From NCBI RefSeq assembly GCF_021440195.1, contig NZ_JAJTSZ010000006.1, positions 248,001 through 312,000 on the forward strand: a DNA stretch of 64,000 bases. Reading direction: 5' to 3'. The position numbers were made by a program, and so were the translations under genes. Numbering within the stretch: the first letter of the stretch is position 1; every line of letters starts with the position of its first letter. The notes under the pieces are model-generated. The model worked only from the letters and a program-made list of their open reading frames with translations. It searched no databases and had not been told where the DNA came from. This DNA is from Dyadobacter sp. CY356. Lineage in GTDB: Bacteria; Bacteroidota; Bacteroidia; Cytophagales; Spirosomataceae. Shown piece by piece: positions 52,146-62,803 of the stretch.

Positions 52146-55100
52146 TTTTTATCAATTTTGTATGCTTTAATTTCCTGCTGATTAATCCCGAACAAAAGCA
52201 TATTGCCCAGAGAAAGTACGCTGCGTACATCACCTTTCAGTGCAAAACCCGATTTACTTTGCGGGATGTATTTGAAATTTCCTTTGCCATCACCTTTTAC
52301 CAGGGTTCCATAATTCGCATCGTATTTTCCAAAACGTAAACGGGCTCTGCTGCTATTGCCGCAGAAAAGTAAATCTTTTTTACCATCCTGATCATAGTCA
52401 ACAGAAGTGATCGTATAAACCGGCGACGACTGAACTTCCAGTGGTAATGGCTTTTCCTTCAATTTCCCGGTGGCATTACTTTCAAAATAGCCCGTTTTCA
52501 AATAGTTTGAGGTCAAATGAGTTGCATCTTTCAACTCTTCCGGTGTGAAGATATCGGTCACCGTTGCATCAGCATAACTTTTATAATCCTGGTAACGGGT
52601 CCGCATAATGCTCATCTGATCAAGCATTTCATCCCGCGTTACGTATGGATAACTTTTCCCCTGAATATAAAACGATAGAATCGGATCCACAGAACCGTTG
52701 TCGTCAAAATCTTTATAAACCATCTCCACAGGTTCCGTATCACTGGCTTTGCATTGCGTATTCAGCCCAATATTCCCGACCACAAAATCCGGTTTACCAT
52801 CACCATTTAAGTCGTCGACCAGGATTTTATTCCACCATCCGCTGTATGCTTTTTCAAAATAATCCAACGTTTTATTCGCCAGTTTACCTCCGCTGTTAAT
52901 CAATACCGTAATCGGCATCCACTCGCCTACCAACACCAGATCAGGTTTTTTATCGCCGTTCATATCTGTCCAGGCGGCGTCTGTAACCATACCAATCCTT
53001 TCCAGTTCCGGAGCTATTTTAGCCGTCTCGTCTGTAAACTGTCCTTTTCCGTTGTTGATCAGCATATAACTTCTTGGCGCCTCCGGATATCTTCCCGGAA
53101 TTACTCTTCCGCCAACAAAAAGATCCGGTTTCCCATCACCATTAAAATCAACAACGCTCACACAGCTTTTGCTGAAAAGCATTTGTGGCAATGCATCTGT
53201 TTTCTTCGAGAAATTTCCTTTTCCATCATTGATATAAAGCCGGTCTTGCAGCAAAACATCTTCGGGCATGAAATTGGCATAACCGCCGCTGGTTACATAT
53301 AAATCAACAAATCCGTCACCGTTTGCATCAAAAAAAGCTGCATCCGTATCTTCGCTTTGTTTATCTGCCTCAAAAGCCGGAATTGATTTTGGAACAAAAG
53401 ATCCGTTTGTTTGCTGAATAAATAATCTTCCCGCCTCACCATATCCGCCTCCTATATATACGTCATCCAGCTTATCGCCATTTACATCACCTTTTGTCAA
53501 ATTTGGATTGGAAAAGGAAATCGCATTCACCATCAGCGGCTGACGTTTGAAATCATTAATTTTATTAGCAGGATTTCTGTAAGCGATGGGAGATTGAACC
53601 GGATTAAAAACTGGCTTTTCAGCAGCCGGAATTATTATTTTTCCTTTCGCATTCTTTTCAGATAACGTCAGTAACTGGTCTGCTTTCGGATTCAGGATTT
53701 TTTCCTGTTTCCCGCTCAACCAGGTTATTTTTAGAGAATCAATCGCAGTTGAGCCGCCAAGACCGAAATGCAAAACCGGCGACACGCTCGATTGATATCC
53801 ACGTGTGGGCATTTGTTCCAGATACTGCTGCTGGCCATTCTGATAAATTGAAACTTTTGCTCCTGTTCCCAGTGTATTTTTCTCTTCACCTACAAGTTTC
53901 AGTTTCAGGTAGTGATTTTTCAATTGTTTACTTCCTTCATTCTGATAAATAAAAGCAGGAAGATTGATATTATTCACTATCAAATCAAGGTCTCCGTCGT
54001 TATCAAGATCTGAATATGCAGCACCTCCGCTGTTTGATACCTGCCCTAATCCCCATTGATCAGCGACATTTCTGAATGTTAAATCTTTATTATTTTGGAA
54101 AAGATAATTTTTAATGTTCGATGAAGGAATTTGATTTACCAGTGCCAACACATCTTCCCTGTTCACCTGCACATCTTTTCTTTTCAAATGATCTCCCATG
54201 TATTTAAGAAAATCCATGTTGGTATAATCCCGCAGATAACCGTTGGTAATAAATAAATCTTTCCAGCCATCATTATCATAATCAGCAAAAAGAGGCGCCC
54301 AACTCCAGTCCGTGTTGGAAACGCCGGACAACTGCCCGATTTCAGAAAACAGCGGTGTGACAGATTTCCCTGCCGAAGGCCCCGTTATTCCTTCATTCAA
54401 TTGCAGCATGTTCCGCATATACTGATGATGGAAACCCATTTTCACATTAAAATCAAACAACTCATAATTATCGAGACCAACCAGCAGTTTTTGTCTGCGG
54501 TTATCTTCCGGTAACATATCCAGGGTAAAAATATCCGGAAAACCATCATTGTTAAAATCCGCAATCTCATTTCCCATCGATGAATGCGAAGTGTGCCCGA
54601 TACCGGATTCGATCACATCAGTAAATGTTCCGTTTTTGTTATTGATGTATAAAAAATCAGGGACTGAATAGTCGTTTGAAATATACATATCCAGCCAGCC
54701 ATCCTTATTAACATCCGAAATTCCAATACCCAATCCATAACTTAATGATGAACTTTGAATACCCGCTTTTGTAGTTACATCTTCAAAAACAGGTTCATTT
54801 CCGGCTTTCATGTTGTTTCGGTATAACCTCGCACCGGCAGAAGAATTTTGTTTTTTAAGTATTTCAGCTGTGGAAGACTCATCCAAAATAGGCAAGGCCT
54901 GCGGGTTATGATTCAACAAAAACATGTCGAGATCACCATCCCGGTCATAATCAAAAAATGCGGCTTGTGTGCTTGTGCTTGTACTGGCCAATCCGTATTG
55001 TTCCGCTTTTTCTTCAAATTGTGGAATACCGGATGCATTTACCCCTTTATTAACAAATAACTGATTTTTTAATTTATCCGGAGAAACTGTGCCCGAATAA

Positions 55101-55537
55101 CAGACGTAAATATCCAGTAACCCATCGCCGTTTACATCGGCCATCGTCACACCCGTTTTCCATGGACTTTCGCGGCCGGCAACATTTGCCGCAGTCGTTA
55201 TGTCCTCAAACTGCATATTACCTTTGTTGAGATACAGTTTGTTTGAAACCATATTCCCGGTAAAGTAGATATCATCCAGCCCATCGCCATTCACATCCCC
55301 GACAGCAACTCCTCCGCCATTGTAAAAATACTCATACATCAATACGTTGGTATTTAAACCTTCGGTCAGTGAATTGACAAAATCAACTTTTGTTTTCTCA
55401 GCAGGAAGTAAAGTAAAAAGAGGTGTTCCTGAGATTTCGGTTTTGTTTTCTTCTTTTTTCTCTGATTTGTTACAACCAGCGAGGGTAATGATAGCGAATA
55501 GGAAGGTGGCTTGTAAAAAGCCATTTTTTAGTTTCAT
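52142..55537 (-). CDS. FG-GAP/VCBS-repeat lipoprotein with UnbV-like region
   Basis: 1131 residues from the ATG at 55537, chosen because it starts a lipoprotein signal (FAIITLAGCNK); an in-frame GTG at 55648 adds an unrelated extension. At least 14 calcium-binding D-x-[ND]-x-DG loops mark FG-GAP/VCBS repeats (DVNGDGLDDIYF, DYDRDGDLDMFL, DLDNDGDLDLIV, DYDQDGKKDLLF), with an ASPIC/UnbV-like stretch after the first propeller. Probably two surface beta-propellers that bind a carbohydrate or protein. It follows SusD after a hairpin and is coupled to the haloperoxidase gene. Confidence 0.88.
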   Translation of the reverse strand: MKLKNGFLQATFLFAIITLAGCNKSEKKEENKTEISGTPLFTLLPAEKTKVDFVNSLTEGLNTNVLMYEYFYNGGGVAVGDVNGDGLDDIYFTGNMVSNKLYLNKGNMQFEDITTAANVAGRESPWKTGVTMADVNGDGLLDIYVCYSGTVSPDKLKNQLFVNKGVNASGIPQFEEKAEQYGLASTSTSTQAAFFDYDRDGDLDMFLLNHNPQALPILDESSTAEILKKQNSSAGARLYRNNMKAGNEPVFEDVTTKAGIQSSSLSYGLGIGISDVNKDGWLDMYISNDYSVPDFLYINNKNGTFTDVIESGIGHTSHSSMGNEIADFNNDGFPDIFTLDMLPEDNRRQKLLVGLDNYELFDFNVKMGFHHQYMRNMLQLNEGITGPSAGKSVTPLFSEIGQLSGVSNTDWSWAPLFADYDNDGWKDLFITNGYLRDYTNMDFLKYMGDHLKRKDVQVNREDVLALVNQIPSSNIKNYLFQNNKDLTFRNVADQWGLGQVSNSGGAAYSDLDNDGDLDLIVNNINLPAFIYQNEGSKQLKNHYLKLKLVGEEKNTLGTGAKVSIYQNGQQQYLEQMPTRGYQSSVSPVLHFGLGGSTAIDSLKITWLSGKQEKILNPKADQLLTLSEKNAKGKIIIPAAEKPVFNPVQSPIAYRNPANKINDFKRQPLMVNAISFSNPNLTKGDVNGDKLDDVYIGGGYGEAGRLFIQQTNGSFVPKSIPAFEADKQSEDTDAAFFDANGDGFVDLYVTSGGYANFMPEDVLLQDRLYINDGKGNFSKKTDALPQMLFSKSCVSVVDFNGDGKPDLFVGGRVIPGRYPEAPRSYMLINNGKGQFTDETAKIAPELERIGMVTDAAWTDMNGDKKPDLVLVGEWMPITVLINSGGKLANKTLDYFEKAYSGWWNKILVDDLNGDGKPDFVVGNIGLNTQCKASDTEPVEMVYKDFDDNGSVDPILSFYIQGKSYPYVTRDEMLDQMSIMRTRYQDYKSYADATVTDIFTPEELKDATHLTSNYLKTGYFESNATGKLKEKPLPLEVQSSPVYTITSVDYDQDGKKDLLFCGNSSRARLRFGKYDANYGTLVKGDGKGNFKYIPQSKSGFALKGDVRSVLSLGNMLLFGINQQEIKAYKIDKK

Positions 55538-55573
55538 GATTGAAACAGGAAATAGGTGATGATATAGAAAAAA

Positions 55574-55606
55574 GAAACTATGCCTGCTTTTGGCAGACAT
55601 AGTTTC
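55574..55606 (-). terminator. Terminator or attenuator between SusD and the VCBS gene
   Basis: A 14-bp stem with one mismatch (GAAACTATGCCTGC / GCAGACATAGTTTC) and a 5-base loop, followed on the minus strand by TTTTTTC. It would reduce read-through from susCD into the VCBS and haloperoxidase genes. Confidence 0.65.
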
Positions 55607-55671
55607 CGGTAAAATTAAGCAGTATGACAAATTATTATACTGATTCACTATTTAATGTCAGAATCAAATGA

Positions 55672-57558
55672 TTATTTATCGTAACCAGGATTTTGAACCA
55701 ACAATTTGTTACGGTTACTTTCATCGCGACCAAACGGGCGGAAGTACATTTTATCCAGCCACTGACGATTTTCATGCTGCGTATCTTCAACAGGAGAATA
55801 AGTATAGTTGTATACCGATTCATCACGTTTGTAAGGTTCAACCATTGTTTTGCCAGCTTTGAACTTACCTAACACGTTGATAAACGTTAATTTTCTGCCC
55901 AAGGTAGCCGGTGCAATCATCCAACGTCTTGCATCATAATAACGCTGCTCCTCATATGCCATCTCAATTCTTTTTTCCAAACGGTAAGCAGCAGTAAGAT
56001 CAGCTCCGCTTGCTTTAATTGCCGGCATACCAGCACGGAAACGGATTCTGTTCAACCACAATAAAGCATCTGCTTCGTTACCCGTTTCGATAGCAGCTTC
56101 GATGTAATTGAATACTGCTTCTGTATAACGGAAGAATGGCCATGGAATATTCTGACGGTCTGTGTTATCAACCAGGTTTGGATTTGGATCAATGAATTTA
56201 CGCATGTAATATCCGGTACGGCTACCATTCCAGTCTTCAATTGAACTACTGCGGGTATCTAAACCTTTTCTGTTAATTACACCACCTTTGCCATCTGAAA
56301 GATCATAAGTTCCAGTCTGAATCTGATTAGCAGGGTCAACATTACCTGAAATTTTATCACGTGGTTTCCAGGGAGCACCATCGTACATAATACTTGCATA
56401 GAAACGCGGATCACGATTTACATATGGATTGGCAGCATGTACCGGGTTAGTCCAGTGGAATGCTGTACCATCCATCATTTGATAATCATCAACAAGCAAA
56501 CCAATTGGCGTATTACCAGCCCAGTTGTGGTATCCGTTAGGACCGTTGTTCAAACCTGTCTGACGTGCACCTTCACTTTTTCCAGGCGTAAACTGACGGG
56601 CAAGGATCAAATCAGATGCTGCCGAAGCGTCAAGCGTTTTGTCTGCACTTCCACCACCCATAGCAAGAGAAATGTAGTTCAATCTGCCTTCTTCTGATGA
56701 AACGGGAGCAGTAAGATTTAATTTATAGCCTGCACCGCCATCCACTACTGCTTTTGCAGCAGCAAGAGCAGCTGTCCAGCGTGCCTTACGATCACCACTT
56801 ACATAACCTAAAAATTCAGGGTTTGCATAAGCAGCTATAACACTTGATTTTGCTTTTGCAGTAGGAATGTCATGCAAATCGCTCGCTGCGTGAAGAAGAA
56901 CACGCGATTTCAGCGCAAGTGCAGCCATTTTTGTGGCACGTCCTGATTGCAAAGTTTTTCCATCAAGATAAACAGCAGCACTATCAGCGTCTTTTACAAT
57001 GAATTTAACGCATTCGTCATAAGTATTTCTAGCCGCAGTGTAATCTTCACCAAGACCATAAACTTTCGTAATAAGCGGAACTGAACCGTAAACACGCAAA
57101 AGCTGGTTGTAGTAATAAGCACGTAAAAAGTGTGTTTCACCTTTTAAGCGATCTTTCAACACCTGATCGGTAAAGGAAGTACTTGAATACAAGTTTTGAA
57201 GTGCCATGTTACATGCACGAATACGTGTATACATTGGGCCCCATTTGTAAGTATCATCTTCCCAACCAAGGTTTGAAGGGCTCAAACTACCTTCGTTGAT
57301 TGTATTGATGTTTCTTCCTGTATGGGTAAATACGGCTTCATCAGTCAGAGACGCCAACATTTGTTCAGAGAAACCACCTTGCTGAAGACCATTGTAAATC
57401 TCAGTAACAAAAGCCTCAGACAATGCACCATCTTTCCAGACAAGCTCCGAACTGATTTCAGTTAACGGGGTCGTATCGAGGAAGTCTGTGTCACAAGATA
57501 CCAAACCAGCGGTACCAAGCAATCCAAAAAGTACTATATGCTTGTAATTGAATTTCAT
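55672..57558 (-). CDS. SusD/RagB-family nutrient-binding lipoprotein
   Basis: 628 residues with a lipoprotein signal (GTAGLVSC). DTDFLDTTPLTEISSELVWKD, YFLRAYYYNQLLRVYGSVPLI-like TPR segments, WPFFRYTEAVFNYIEAAIE and LNRIRFRAGMPAI are SusD hallmarks, ending with YDARRWMIAP and the C-terminal domain. It caps the SusC channel at the outer-membrane surface and captures the ligand. 13 bases after SusC on the same transcript. Confidence 0.95.
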   Translation of the reverse strand: MKFNYKHIVLFGLLGTAGLVSCDTDFLDTTPLTEISSELVWKDGALSEAFVTEIYNGLQQGGFSEQMLASLTDEAVFTHTGRNINTINEGSLSPSNLGWEDDTYKWGPMYTRIRACNMALQNLYSSTSFTDQVLKDRLKGETHFLRAYYYNQLLRVYGSVPLITKVYGLGEDYTAARNTYDECVKFIVKDADSAAVYLDGKTLQSGRATKMAALALKSRVLLHAASDLHDIPTAKAKSSVIAAYANPEFLGYVSGDRKARWTAALAAAKAVVDGGAGYKLNLTAPVSSEEGRLNYISLAMGGGSADKTLDASAASDLILARQFTPGKSEGARQTGLNNGPNGYHNWAGNTPIGLLVDDYQMMDGTAFHWTNPVHAANPYVNRDPRFYASIMYDGAPWKPRDKISGNVDPANQIQTGTYDLSDGKGGVINRKGLDTRSSSIEDWNGSRTGYYMRKFIDPNPNLVDNTDRQNIPWPFFRYTEAVFNYIEAAIETGNEADALLWLNRIRFRAGMPAIKASGADLTAAYRLEKRIEMAYEEQRYYDARRWMIAPATLGRKLTFINVLGKFKAGKTMVEPYKRDESVYNYTYSPVEDTQHENRQWLDKMYFRPFGRDESNRNKLLVQNPGYDK

Positions 57559-57571
57559 AATTTAATATTCG

Positions 57572-60500
57572 TTAGAATGATACGCGAACACCCATGTTAA
57601 TAATTTTAGACTGAGGATAATATTGTCCGCTTGTGTTTGTGGACTCAGGATCCCAGATTTTAATTTTATCCCATGTAAGGATGTTAAGTGCGTTTGCATA
57701 AACACGGAAGCTTCCTACGCCGATTTTCTTTCCAAGGTCCGAAGGCAGGTTCCAGCCAATTTCAATGTTTTTCAAACGCAGGTAATTGTTGCTTTTCAAA
57801 TAGTACGTGTTAGCACCCGCATTATCAAAGTTTGTATAGTACGTATTGTTACGGTTTGCCAAACGAGGATCTGTTTCACTTGGGTGATCGATTGTCCAAC
57901 GGTGGTCATAAGCATATTTCAAATAGTTACCAATATCACCTGACTCAGTTTGTCCGATATACTGCAAACCACCTGTTGCTCCCTGGAACAAAAGAGAAAT
58001 ATCAAACGCTTTGTAACTCGCATTGATTGTGGCACCACCTGTGAAAGTAGGACGCTGTGTTTTATCTGAACGAACTTTATCATCCGCACTGATTTTACCG
58101 TCACCATTTACATCCTTAAACTTCATATCACCCGGACGAATTGATCCTGTAATTGGGCTGTAATCAAGCGTGTTGTTATCAATAGCAGCCTGATCTTTGA
58201 AAACGCCGTCGTACTGATAAGCAAGGAATGCCTGATATTGTCTTCCTGTTGTTGTCTGGTAAGAAGGGATACCAGGAGTTTCATCCCAGAAAGTGATTTT
58301 GTTTTTGGCATAACCACCATTCACACCAAAGGAATAGTTAAAATCGCCTGCGCTTCCGTCGTAGCTAACTTTAAATTCATATCCTTTGTTTTTCATTTTT
58401 CCCAAGTTCACAGGAGGAAGTTTTCCATCAATACCTGCTGATGAAGGCGTAGAACCTGTCTGCTGAATAAGGATTTTAGAACGAACATTGTAGAAATAAT
58501 CAAACTCGAAGTTAATTTTTCCTTTTAGCAACGATCCTTCAAAACCTACGTTTGAGTTGTTTGCAACTTCCCATGTAAAGTTATTATTAGCAACACGTGC
58601 TTCGTACAATGACTTAACAACATTGTTGTCAAGAATGTAAGAGTTGAAAGACATTGTAGATAAATACTGATACTCAGCCAATGTAGAACTGTTTGGCAAA
58701 TATGCCTCAGCTCCCATTTGTCCCCATGATGCTCTCAATTTTACGTTATCAAGAAACTTGATATTGTTTTTCCAGAAATCTTCTTCTGACATTCTCCATC
58801 CGGCAGAAACACCAGGGAAGAAACCCCAACGACCTGTTTTTGGGAAGATATAAGATGCATCTGCTCTCCACAAGAATTCAGCAAGATACTTTTCTTTGTA
58901 GTTATAACCCAAACGTCCGAAGTAACTCAAACGAGCACGTTGGTAAAGATCTGTGTTGTTATAAGTAGTACCATTTACAGTTACAGATCCGGAGTTACCA
59001 ATATTTTGTTCAAGGTTACCTCCTGCATAAAGCTGATCAGCCACTGGCGAGATAAAATAACGGCGATAAGCGAAGAATCCATCAGCATCAACTTTTTCAT
59101 GCTGAACACCAGCCATAACGTTGAATGCATGCGCTCCGAAAGCTTTGTCATAATTAACCTGACCAGTCAACAGCACTGACAATTCCTGAGAAGATGTTTC
59201 AGTCAGACGGGCATCATTGAATGTTGAACGAATAGAACCTGTCAGCAAAGGAGAAACTCCGTCCGCCTCATATGTTTTTTTATCCCAGTAGTACAACGTC
59301 CATGGCTGAGCAAAGTTTTTAACACGACCAAACTTCTTATCAATTGCAGCCGATCCCGTTACTTTCAAACCTGTAACTCCCGGAATAAGCACTTCAACAG
59401 ACCCGTTGGTTTGAACGTAATCTCTTTTGTCGTGAATATAACCAGTAGTATTGGTTGTGATAAGCGCAGGATTTTGACCGTTTTCAATATCCGGTCCTGG
59501 CAAGCCGTTAGGCCAGATTGCAATTTCAGTTGGTTTTCCACGCATCAACATACGGAAAATATCACCCGTATTACCACCATTTGGCTGGTAACGATATTCT
59601 TCACGTGCAGCAATACCTAACTTTGCAGTTACATATTTGTTAATCTTTGCATCAAGATTGATACGTAGACTGTATTGTTTGTAACCTGTTGCAGAGTTTT
59701 TGTAAATACCGTCCTGATTCAAATAGCCAAGGGAAGTAAGGTACTTCACATTTTCACCACCACCCATTAATTGAAGGTTGTGACGTTGCTGCGGAGACCA
59801 TGGTTTGATAACTTCTTTGTACCAGTCAGTGTTTGGGTGAAGCAATGGATCTGAACCGTCTTTGAATTTCTGGATATCAGTTGGAGTAAATACAGCATTT
59901 ACTACATCACCTTTTGTCGTTGTGTAGCTTCCGTTTGTATTGAAACCGGTTAACGCACCATTCCATTCTGCTGTTGGAATGTTGTCATAAATTTGCAGCT
60001 CGTTACGGATCGTAGCGTATTCGCCTGCATCTGACATTTTTGGTACGCGTGTTGGGCGAGCCAAACCGAAGTTATAGTCATATGATAATTGAGGCTTGCC
60101 TGATTTACCACGTTTTGTAGTAATCAAAATTACCCCGTTACCTGCACGTGATCCGTAAATGGCAGCAGCAGCATCTTTCAAAACAGAAACACTTTCAATA
60201 TCAGCAGGGTTGATACGATCCAAACCACCACTACGGTTAGGAACACCATCCACAACGATAAGGGCATCACTATTACCCAATGAGTTAGTACCACGGATAC
60301 GGATAGCAGAACCATCAAAACCCGGCTCACCACTTGACTGAACCGTAGAAACACCAGGAAGACGTCCACCCAATGTATTGGAAAGGTTGGCAGCCGGTGC
60401 TTTTTCAAGCTCAGAACCTTTAACGGCAACTACCGAACCGGTCAAAGTTGCTTTTTTAGCAGTACCGTAACCTACAACTACTACTTCGTTAAGTGATTTG

Positions 60501-60823
60501 ATGTCTGTCGCAAGCGTAACATCTAAAACAGATTTGTTGTTAAGGGGAATTTCTTGTGTCAGATAACCGATGAAAGAAAATACCAATACGGCATTTCCAC
60601 TGGTTGTGCTAACGGTATAATTACCTTCAATATCCGAAACGGATCCCGCTGTGGTTCCTTTCACCACAACACTTACACCCGGCAGACCCTGGCCCTGGTC
60701 ATCTTTCACTTTACCTTTTACAGTGGACTGAGCGAAGGCTCCAAGTGCCACACCAAAGGCAAGAAAGAGAGAAAGAATATATCGTCCCTTGAAACGACAT
60801 CTACTTTGAGTATTAATTCCCAT
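57572..60823 (-). CDS. SusC/RagA TonB-linked outer-membrane transporter
   Basis: 1083 residues. Signal peptide, CarboxypepD_reg-like domain (about 33-110, GKVKDDQGQGLPGVSVVVKG), the SusC box EVVVVGYGTAKK, plug domain (IRIRGTNSLGNSDALIVVDGVPN) and a long beta barrel ending NMGVRVSF. It imports a ligand, usually an oligosaccharide or peptide, with SusD. No sigma/anti-sigma pair, hybrid two-component system or glycosidase is next to it, so it is not a typical polysaccharide locus; its partners are the VCBS and haloperoxidase proteins. Confidence 0.95.
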   Translation of the reverse strand: MGINTQSRCRFKGRYILSLFLAFGVALGAFAQSTVKGKVKDDQGQGLPGVSVVVKGTTAGSVSDIEGNYTVSTTSGNAVLVFSFIGYLTQEIPLNNKSVLDVTLATDIKSLNEVVVVGYGTAKKATLTGSVVAVKGSELEKAPAANLSNTLGGRLPGVSTVQSSGEPGFDGSAIRIRGTNSLGNSDALIVVDGVPNRSGGLDRINPADIESVSVLKDAAAAIYGSRAGNGVILITTKRGKSGKPQLSYDYNFGLARPTRVPKMSDAGEYATIRNELQIYDNIPTAEWNGALTGFNTNGSYTTTKGDVVNAVFTPTDIQKFKDGSDPLLHPNTDWYKEVIKPWSPQQRHNLQLMGGGENVKYLTSLGYLNQDGIYKNSATGYKQYSLRINLDAKINKYVTAKLGIAAREEYRYQPNGGNTGDIFRMLMRGKPTEIAIWPNGLPGPDIENGQNPALITTNTTGYIHDKRDYVQTNGSVEVLIPGVTGLKVTGSAAIDKKFGRVKNFAQPWTLYYWDKKTYEADGVSPLLTGSIRSTFNDARLTETSSQELSVLLTGQVNYDKAFGAHAFNVMAGVQHEKVDADGFFAYRRYFISPVADQLYAGGNLEQNIGNSGSVTVNGTTYNNTDLYQRARLSYFGRLGYNYKEKYLAEFLWRADASYIFPKTGRWGFFPGVSAGWRMSEEDFWKNNIKFLDNVKLRASWGQMGAEAYLPNSSTLAEYQYLSTMSFNSYILDNNVVKSLYEARVANNNFTWEVANNSNVGFEGSLLKGKINFEFDYFYNVRSKILIQQTGSTPSSAGIDGKLPPVNLGKMKNKGYEFKVSYDGSAGDFNYSFGVNGGYAKNKITFWDETPGIPSYQTTTGRQYQAFLAYQYDGVFKDQAAIDNNTLDYSPITGSIRPGDMKFKDVNGDGKISADDKVRSDKTQRPTFTGGATINASYKAFDISLLFQGATGGLQYIGQTESGDIGNYLKYAYDHRWTIDHPSETDPRLANRNNTYYTNFDNAGANTYYLKSNNYLRLKNIEIGWNLPSDLGKKIGVGSFRVYANALNILTWDKIKIWDPESTNTSGQYYPQSKIINMGVRVSF

Positions 60824-61441
60824 AGATTAATTGATAAAATAATAAAATAGTTGGTAAAATCTTTAGACTTAAATCCTAAACGGACGCGCCAATGAGAAGA
60901 ATCATCCCCCGAAACCTAGTGTCGAAAACACACAATTAGTAGTAAAAAAAAAGTAAATTTTTAGCATTCAATTAGGGTTAAATGTGACAAAAAAAATAAC
61001 TTCATAACCTTCAAAATAGTAGCACCTCTCAAAATTGAATTTTAAAACTCCTTATCTACATTAATATATTAAATAAGTACAGGAATCTTATTTTTACTCA
61101 TTTGGATGTACAAAAAGATATTAAATTTATCACAAAAAAAAGCACTCTTTATTTATGAATATGTTTTATAAGAAAATAACAATAATAATCAATTATACTG
61201 TTTAGCTTTGGATCAAAATACAAGAGATAACTGCAAAAAAAATACTAGTCCATTTCTATCATCAAATTTGCTGTCTATAAAAAAATCTATGTCTGAAACC
61301 GCTGCCCTATTAGATAATTTCTTTTTTTAATATTGATTTTCTTATTACAAATAATTATCCGGTGATTAATTTTTCTTGATTATCTTCGTGCATTCCTCCG
61401 TTTATTTATTACCCGGACCATCCGTATTTTTTGATTATATA
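60824..61441. other. Long AT-rich divergent gap upstream of SusC
   Basis: About 620 very AT-rich bases between SusC and the second haloperoxidase. They must hold two divergent promoters, but no clear TTG-N-TAnnTTTG was found. A TATCTTCG near 61381 is one mismatch from a -7 box for the rightward gene. No gene seen. Confidence 0.4.
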
Positions 61442-62800
61442 ATGAAATTTAAAAGCATCAGCATACTGGTATTAGTTACCATTTTCACGTACGCATGTAA
61501 AAAATCTTCCAGCCCGGAAGAATATAATGCAAAGGCATCAGATCCGAAACTATTCCATGAAACAACCACGCAGCTCACGGATGTAATTATCCATGATATA
61601 TTCAAACCACCGGTTGCAAGCCGGATTTACAGCTATTCATTTCTGGCTGCTTATGAAGCGCTGGTTCCGGGTTATGCCGAATACCGGTCTCTGGCAGGGC
61701 AAATCAATAAATTCACAGCACCACCAAAACCTGAACCTGGCGCCGCATATTGTTTTCCGCTGGCCAGTATTAAGGCATTTACCGTTGTAGGACGTACATT
61801 AACGTTTTCTGGTAATTTGTGGGATGATTATGAAAAAGGTCTTTTTAAGAAATATGAAGACATGGGCATTCCGGAAGATGTGTACCAACGGTCGGTTGCG
61901 TATGGGGATACGGTTGCGAAACATGTTTTGGCACATGCTTCAAAAGATCATTATAAAGAAATCCGGGGTTTCCGCTATACCGTTACCAACGAACCTGGTA
62001 CATGGGTACCAACGCCGCCAGCCTATGCCGACGCATGTGAACCTATGTGGAACACCGTGCGGACTTTTGCGCTGGATTCGGTAACACAATTCCGCTGCCC
62101 GCCGCCGGCAAAATATGATCTGAATAAAGACAGTCCGTTTATGAAACTGGCTATGGAGGTTTATAACATAGGGAAAAATCTTACTGAGGAACAAAAGGCA
62201 ACAGCTTATTTTTGGGATGACAATGCTTTTGTAACCAATGTGGTAGGACATGCTATGTTTGCCAATAAAAAGATGACCCCGGCCGGGCACTGGCTGGCTA
62301 TTATCAAAAACGTCACTACGGACAAAAAGCTGAATCTGATGCAGGTCAATGAGGCTTACACGTTGGGGGCACTTTCTCTTTTTGATGCTTTTGTTTCATG
62401 CTGGGATGAAAAATACCGCACAGTCCGTATCCGTCCTGAAACCGTTATTAACAACAACTGGGACCCGAATTGGAGGCCATTTCTGGAAACACCGGCTTTT
62501 CCTGAATATGTAAGTGGCCATAGTACAATTTCGGCTGCCTGTGGAACGGTTCTGACCAAACTGATTGGAGAAAATGTTGCTTTCACCGATACTACCGAGA
62601 AAAAATACGGACACGGTGTGAGATCATTCAAATCATTTAAAGATGCATACTGGGACGCTTCAATCAGCCGTGTTTATGGCGGAATCCATTACCGTGATGG
62701 CGTGGAGGAAGGAACGCATTTGGGAGAGAAAATTGGTGCAAATGTGTTAAATCGGGTGATTACGAGGAAATCAGGAAAAGCGGTTTCAAAGGCAAAATAA
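61442..62800 (+). CDS. Vanadium haloperoxidase/PAP2-fold lipoprotein 2
   Basis: 452 residues from the ATG at 61442, which starts a lipoprotein signal (VTIFTYAC); the frame is open upstream to 61376, but that part is not signal-like. The pocket is complete: KYRTVRIRP (about 322), VSGH (about 357) and SRVYGGIH (about 407-414). It shares IHDIFKPPVASRIYSYSFLAAYE, WVPTPPAYADACEPMWNTVRTF and FKSFKDA with the paralogue at 50790. Divergent from SusC, so the pair brackets the SusCD/VCBS unit. Halide oxidation or phosphatase activity cannot be decided from sequence. Confidence 0.85.
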   Translation: MKFKSISILVLVTIFTYACKKSSSPEEYNAKASDPKLFHETTTQLTDVIIHDIFKPPVASRIYSYSFLAAYEALVPGYAEYRSLAGQINKFTAPPKPEPGAAYCFPLASIKAFTVVGRTLTFSGNLWDDYEKGLFKKYEDMGIPEDVYQRSVAYGDTVAKHVLAHASKDHYKEIRGFRYTVTNEPGTWVPTPPAYADACEPMWNTVRTFALDSVTQFRCPPPAKYDLNKDSPFMKLAMEVYNIGKNLTEEQKATAYFWDDNAFVTNVVGHAMFANKKMTPAGHWLAIIKNVTTDKKLNLMQVNEAYTLGALSLFDAFVSCWDEKYRTVRIRPETVINNNWDPNWRPFLETPAFPEYVSGHSTISAACGTVLTKLIGENVAFTDTTEKKYGHGVRSFKSFKDAYWDASISRVYGGIHYRDGVEEGTHLGEKIGANVLNRVITRKSGKAVSKAK

Positions 62801-62803
62801 CTA

